Assembly: GCA_020634155.1 (NCBI GenBank)
Contig: JACKCI010000002.1
Coordinates: 1,550,001 to 1,614,000, forward strand
DNA: 64,000 bases
Origin: Anaerolineales bacterium
Lineage (GTDB): Bacteria > Chloroflexota > Anaerolineae > Aggregatilineales > J027
Direction: 5' to 3'
The stretch's first letter is position 1, and every line of letters begins with the position of its first letter. This document shows positions 61,918-64,000 of the stretch, piece after piece. The notes below the pieces were generated by a model. It was not told where the DNA came from, ran no database searches, and saw only the letters and a list, made by a program, of their open reading frames with translations. The position numbers were made by a program, and so were the translations under genes.

Positions 61918-62115
61918 ATGAAGAAGTTCACAGGCTTGCTTGTCGTGTTGATATTGCTGGCGATGGCGTTGCCATTGAACGCACAAGACCCCTTGAAACT
62001 TGAGGTATTGGGGCCATTCTCACATGGTGCGTCTGACAAAGACACGTCCGAAATTGCCGCCTTTGACCCCACGACCATGACCCTCTTTATCGTCAAAAAC
62101 CATATGGAAAGATAA
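61918..62115 (+). pseudogene. Truncated exported protein remnant
   Basis: A 65-codon frame with a good ribosome-binding site (AGGAG just upstream) and a signal peptide (LLVVLILLAMALPLNAQ). A normal-looking mature start follows (LEVLGPFSHGASDKDTSEIAAFDPTTMTLFIV), which resembles the opening of large surface proteins with a choice-of-anchor or propeller-like domain. The frame ends abruptly at NHMER. Nothing downstream resumes the domain in any frame. I read it as the 5' stub of a deleted larger gene. The sequence from 62116 to about 62334 holds no gene that I can identify. Confidence 0.6.
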
Positions 62116-62334
62116 TCAGCTAACAGAACGTTTCCAAAGGATGCGGGCGCTCACAAGATAAATCCAAGCCTCGGTCGTTTAAGGTATTGACTTTGATCCA
62201 ACAATTGGGAAGCAAATTGCCGTGAATGTAGTCCAGATATTGGGTTTCTTGCGGGTAGGGGATGTAGTATTTTGACAGACTGCTTGACAGTCCATGCTGA
62301 TATTGATAAGCTTTCATCAGATTATAAATTCAAC

Positions 62335-62597
62335 AACGTTGAACCGAACAAGTACCGCGTGTTGCGTTCTGTACAGAGAACCACTGGAAGCTGCGAAGGT
62401 GGAACAGACCACACAAGGGAATGGGCCGGGGAGTTGGAACCGGATTGCCACCGTTACAAGGCGCGTGAATGTGTGTGTGACATTCACCCAGAGTGGAGTC
62501 GTTACTTTGATGTGCGGCTCAAAGCCGGGTGGCACCGCGTGAGAAGCCAATTAGAGCCTCTCTCGTCCTAGGCAGCGAGAGGGGCTTTTTGTTTTCC
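62335..62597 (+). promoter_or_regulatory. T-box riboswitch (tRNA-Trp-sensing leader) of trpDC
   Basis: The T-box sequence GGGTGGCACCGCG lies at 62527-62539. It can pair as antiterminator with GCGG upstream, or be replaced by the terminator AGCCTCTCTCG / CGAGAGGGGCT (62555-62586) followed by TTTTTGTTTT. Upstream, stem I elements are visible: AGTA at about 62351, CAGAGA near 62374 and the distal CTGCGAA loop. TGG at 62422-62424 lies in the expected specifier loop (lower stem AACnnnnnnCCG/CGGnnnGTT), matching tRNA-Trp. A stem III hairpin GTGAATGT/ACATTCAC follows. Uncharged tRNA-Trp would allow read-through into trpD and trpC. Confidence 0.9.
62555..62595 (+). terminator. Regulated terminator of the trp T-box
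   Basis: An 11-bp stem (62555-62565 with 62576-62586, one G-U pair) and a 10-base loop, followed by TTTTTGTTTT. It competes with the antiterminator that includes the T-box bulge. Confidence 0.9.
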
Positions 62598-62617
62598 TAA
62601 GTAGCAAAGAGGTACAG

Positions 62618-63652
62618 ATGGGGATTCAGCAGGCAATTCGTAAAGTTTCGCATCAGGAAAATCTAAGCCAAGCCGAAGCGCAAGCGGCGATGGAAGCCAT
62701 CATGACGGGCGAGGCGACACCCGCTCAAATCGGCGGTTATCTGATGGGGTTACGACTCAAAGGGGAGACCGTTGACGAGATTACGGGTAGCGCCAAGGCT
62801 ATGCGCTCAGTCGCCAATGCTGCTCCAATCAAAGCCACGCGGGCCATTGATACTTGTGGCACAGGCGGAGACGCCACCAATACCTTCAATATTTCAACAA
62901 CGGTGGCCTTTGTCGCCGCTGGTGCAGGCATACCCGTCGCCAAACATGGCAACCGCGCCGTCAGCAGCAAGAGCGGTTCCGCCGATGTCTTGGCCGCGCT
63001 GGGTGTCAATTTGAATATCACCCCTCAACAAGCCGCCCAATGCGTGGATGAGGTCGGTGTGGGGTTCCTATTTGCACCCGCCTTCCATCCCGCCATGCGT
63101 CATGCCATTGGCCCACGCCGCGAATTAGCTGTCCGTACTATTTTCAACATTCTGGGGCCACTCACCAATCCGGCGGGTGTAGACCGTCAAGTCTTGGGAG
63201 TTTTTGCACCGGATTTAACCGAAACGCTGGCTCATGTGCTGCATACGCTTGGGAGTACGGCTGTATTTGTGGTGCATGGCGCGGGCGGGCTGGATGAGTT
63301 TAGCACCCTCGGCACCTCGCATGTCAGCGAATTGCGCGATGGTGCAGTGACGACCTTTGAGATTGACCCAACTGGTTATGGCCTGCAATTAGCCACCCTA
63401 AAGGATATTCAGGGTGGAGATGCTGACACCAACGCCCATATCACGCGTGAGATTTTGGCGGGACGTGGTACCCCTGCCCAACGTGAAATTGTCATGCTCA
63501 ACGCAGCGGCGGCCATGATTGTCGGTGGAATATGTGGCACCCTTGAAGATGGCCTTCAACAAGCCGCGCAGGTCTTGGATAGCGCCAAGGGCTTAGAACG
63601 GCTAGAGGCCTTGGTTGAATACTCCCAGCAGTTTCAAACGGAGTCGGCCTAA
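62618..63652 (+). CDS. trpD: Anthranilate phosphoribosyltransferase
   Basis: A 344-residue enzyme of tryptophan synthesis that joins anthranilate and phosphoribosyl pyrophosphate to phosphoribosyl-anthranilate. Family motifs are DTCGTGGD (78-85), FNIST, KHGNRAVSSKSGSADVLAALG and RRELAVRTIFNILGPLTNP, all intact. The start ATG has a GAGG site upstream. It is the first gene after the Trp T-box leader. Its stop overlaps the trpC start by one base (TAATG), so translation is coupled. trpE and trpG are not in the window upstream of it. Confidence 0.97.
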   Translation: MGIQQAIRKVSHQENLSQAEAQAAMEAIMTGEATPAQIGGYLMGLRLKGETVDEITGSAKAMRSVANAAPIKATRAIDTCGTGGDATNTFNISTTVAFVAAGAGIPVAKHGNRAVSSKSGSADVLAALGVNLNITPQQAAQCVDEVGVGFLFAPAFHPAMRHAIGPRRELAVRTIFNILGPLTNPAGVDRQVLGVFAPDLTETLAHVLHTLGSTAVFVVHGAGGLDEFSTLGTSHVSELRDGAVTTFEIDPTGYGLQLATLKDIQGGDADTNAHITREILAGRGTPAQREIVMLNAAAAMIVGGICGTLEDGLQQAAQVLDSAKGLERLEALVEYSQQFQTESA

Positions 63653-64000
63653 TGTATACCCCAACAGGCACCATTCTTGACCGCATCCTCGCCCATAAAG
63701 TGGAGGAGGTCGCGGCTGCTAAGGCGCGGGTATCAGAGGCCACATTATTGGCGCAAATCACCAACAGCCCTGCACCACGCGATTTTGTAGCAGCCTTACA
63801 ACGCCAGACAGTAGCGCTGATTGCAGAGGTCAAAAAAGCCTCACCCTCCAAAGGAGTTTTTGTGGAGGACTTCGACCCCGTAGCCATTGCATCCACCTAT
63901 GCCCAGCATGGCGCAGCGGCTATTAGCGTGCTGACTGATGAGCGCTTCTTTCAGGGACATCTGGACTATTTGCGGGCGGTGCGGGCAGCAGTATCCATCC
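63652..64000 (+). CDS. trpC: Indole-3-glycerol phosphate synthase (3' partial)
   Basis: The first 116 codons are present; the frame is open to the window end. IGPS motifs are visible: LDRILAHKVEEVAAAKA at the N-terminus, IAEVKKASPSKG (catalytic Lys region) and AAISVLTDERFFQG. The enzyme closes the indole ring in tryptophan synthesis. ATG 63652 overlaps the trpD stop, and the two are cotranscribed under T-box control. Confidence 0.95.
   Translation, partial: MYTPTGTILDRILAHKVEEVAAAKARVSEATLLAQITNSPAPRDFVAALQRQTVALIAEVKKASPSKGVFVEDFDPVAIASTYAQHGAAAISVLTDERFFQGHLDYLRAVRAAVSI

Noticed and set aside
62120..62317. Minus-strand 65-codon frame with a somewhat protein-like C-terminus
   Set aside because: There is no clear ribosome-binding site or family, and it lies in a scar region. 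It could be a gene fragment, but I cannot support it.
62272..62571. Protein-coding frame over the T-box region
   Set aside because: The sequence follows T-box RNA motifs and a terminator; the frame has no ribosome-binding site and no recognisable protein.

Overview
The window looks like a chromosomal segment from a member of the Chloroflexota (an Anaerolineae-like heterotroph). This is an inference from content. The pointers are sugar ABC operons without their own ATPase, secreted beta-propeller lipoproteins with Thr/Pro-rich linkers, a DUF4012 protein, a YacL-type PIN-TRAM protein, an FMN-riboswitch-controlled RibXY-like transporter (a gene set described in Chloroflexus relatives) and a T-box trp leader. 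Codon use appears uniform, and the only clear mobile DNA is two copies of one IS5-type element.

Layout. (1) 1-1140: end of a branched-chain amino-acid (LivG/LivF) ABC operon. (2) 1148-16270: a beta-glucan locus. One strand carries two GH144/glycoamylase-type enzymes, one with five tandem N-terminal repeats, and a GH1 beta-glucosidase. The other strand carries a LacI regulator, an ABC sugar importer (binding protein and two permeases), a small membrane TPR protein and a GH94 phosphorylase. Three LacI-type operators lie around the regulator. (3) 16344-22298: a NERD membrane protein and two secreted TolB/WD40-like proteins. (4) 22401-27938: a Wzz/BY-kinase protein and a CapD-type nucleotide-sugar dehydratase gene split by an IS; a second, inverted copy of the IS lies upstream. 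(5) 28019-33098: small membrane protein, PIN-TRAM protein, and an OmpR/HK/PDZ signalling operon. (6) 33124-35891: FMN riboswitch plus a complete ABC importer, probably for riboflavin. (7) 35848-50002: surface and hypothetical proteins, a GT4 glycosyltransferase, D-aminoacyl-tRNA deacylase, an XdhC-like protein, a pseudokinase-TPR-Clp AAA+ fusion, a DUF4012 protein, a methyltransferase and an ABC exporter. (8) 50086-59880: a second beta-glucan operon (LacI, binding protein, two permeases, GH1, GH9) with an operator identical to the CelR core; one permease carries a giant six-repeat extracytoplasmic loop. (9) 60035-64000: a DEAD-box helicase, a gene remnant, and a Trp T-box leader followed by trpD and trpC (cut by the window end).

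How it works together. Secreted GH144-like and GH9 enzymes would cut extracellular beta-glucans. The two CUT1-type importers would bring in oligosaccharides, energised by an ATPase encoded elsewhere. GH1 glucosidases, which lack signal peptides, and the GH94 phosphorylase would finish degradation in the cytoplasm. Each locus has its own LacI-family repressor and its own class of palindromic operator.

Most unusual items: the Clp fusion with a degenerate kinase domain and an IGL-type ClpP-docking tripeptide; the permease with about 470 extra residues of repeats; the five-repeat GH144-like enzyme; and the cleanly reconstructable IS insertion in the CapD gene.
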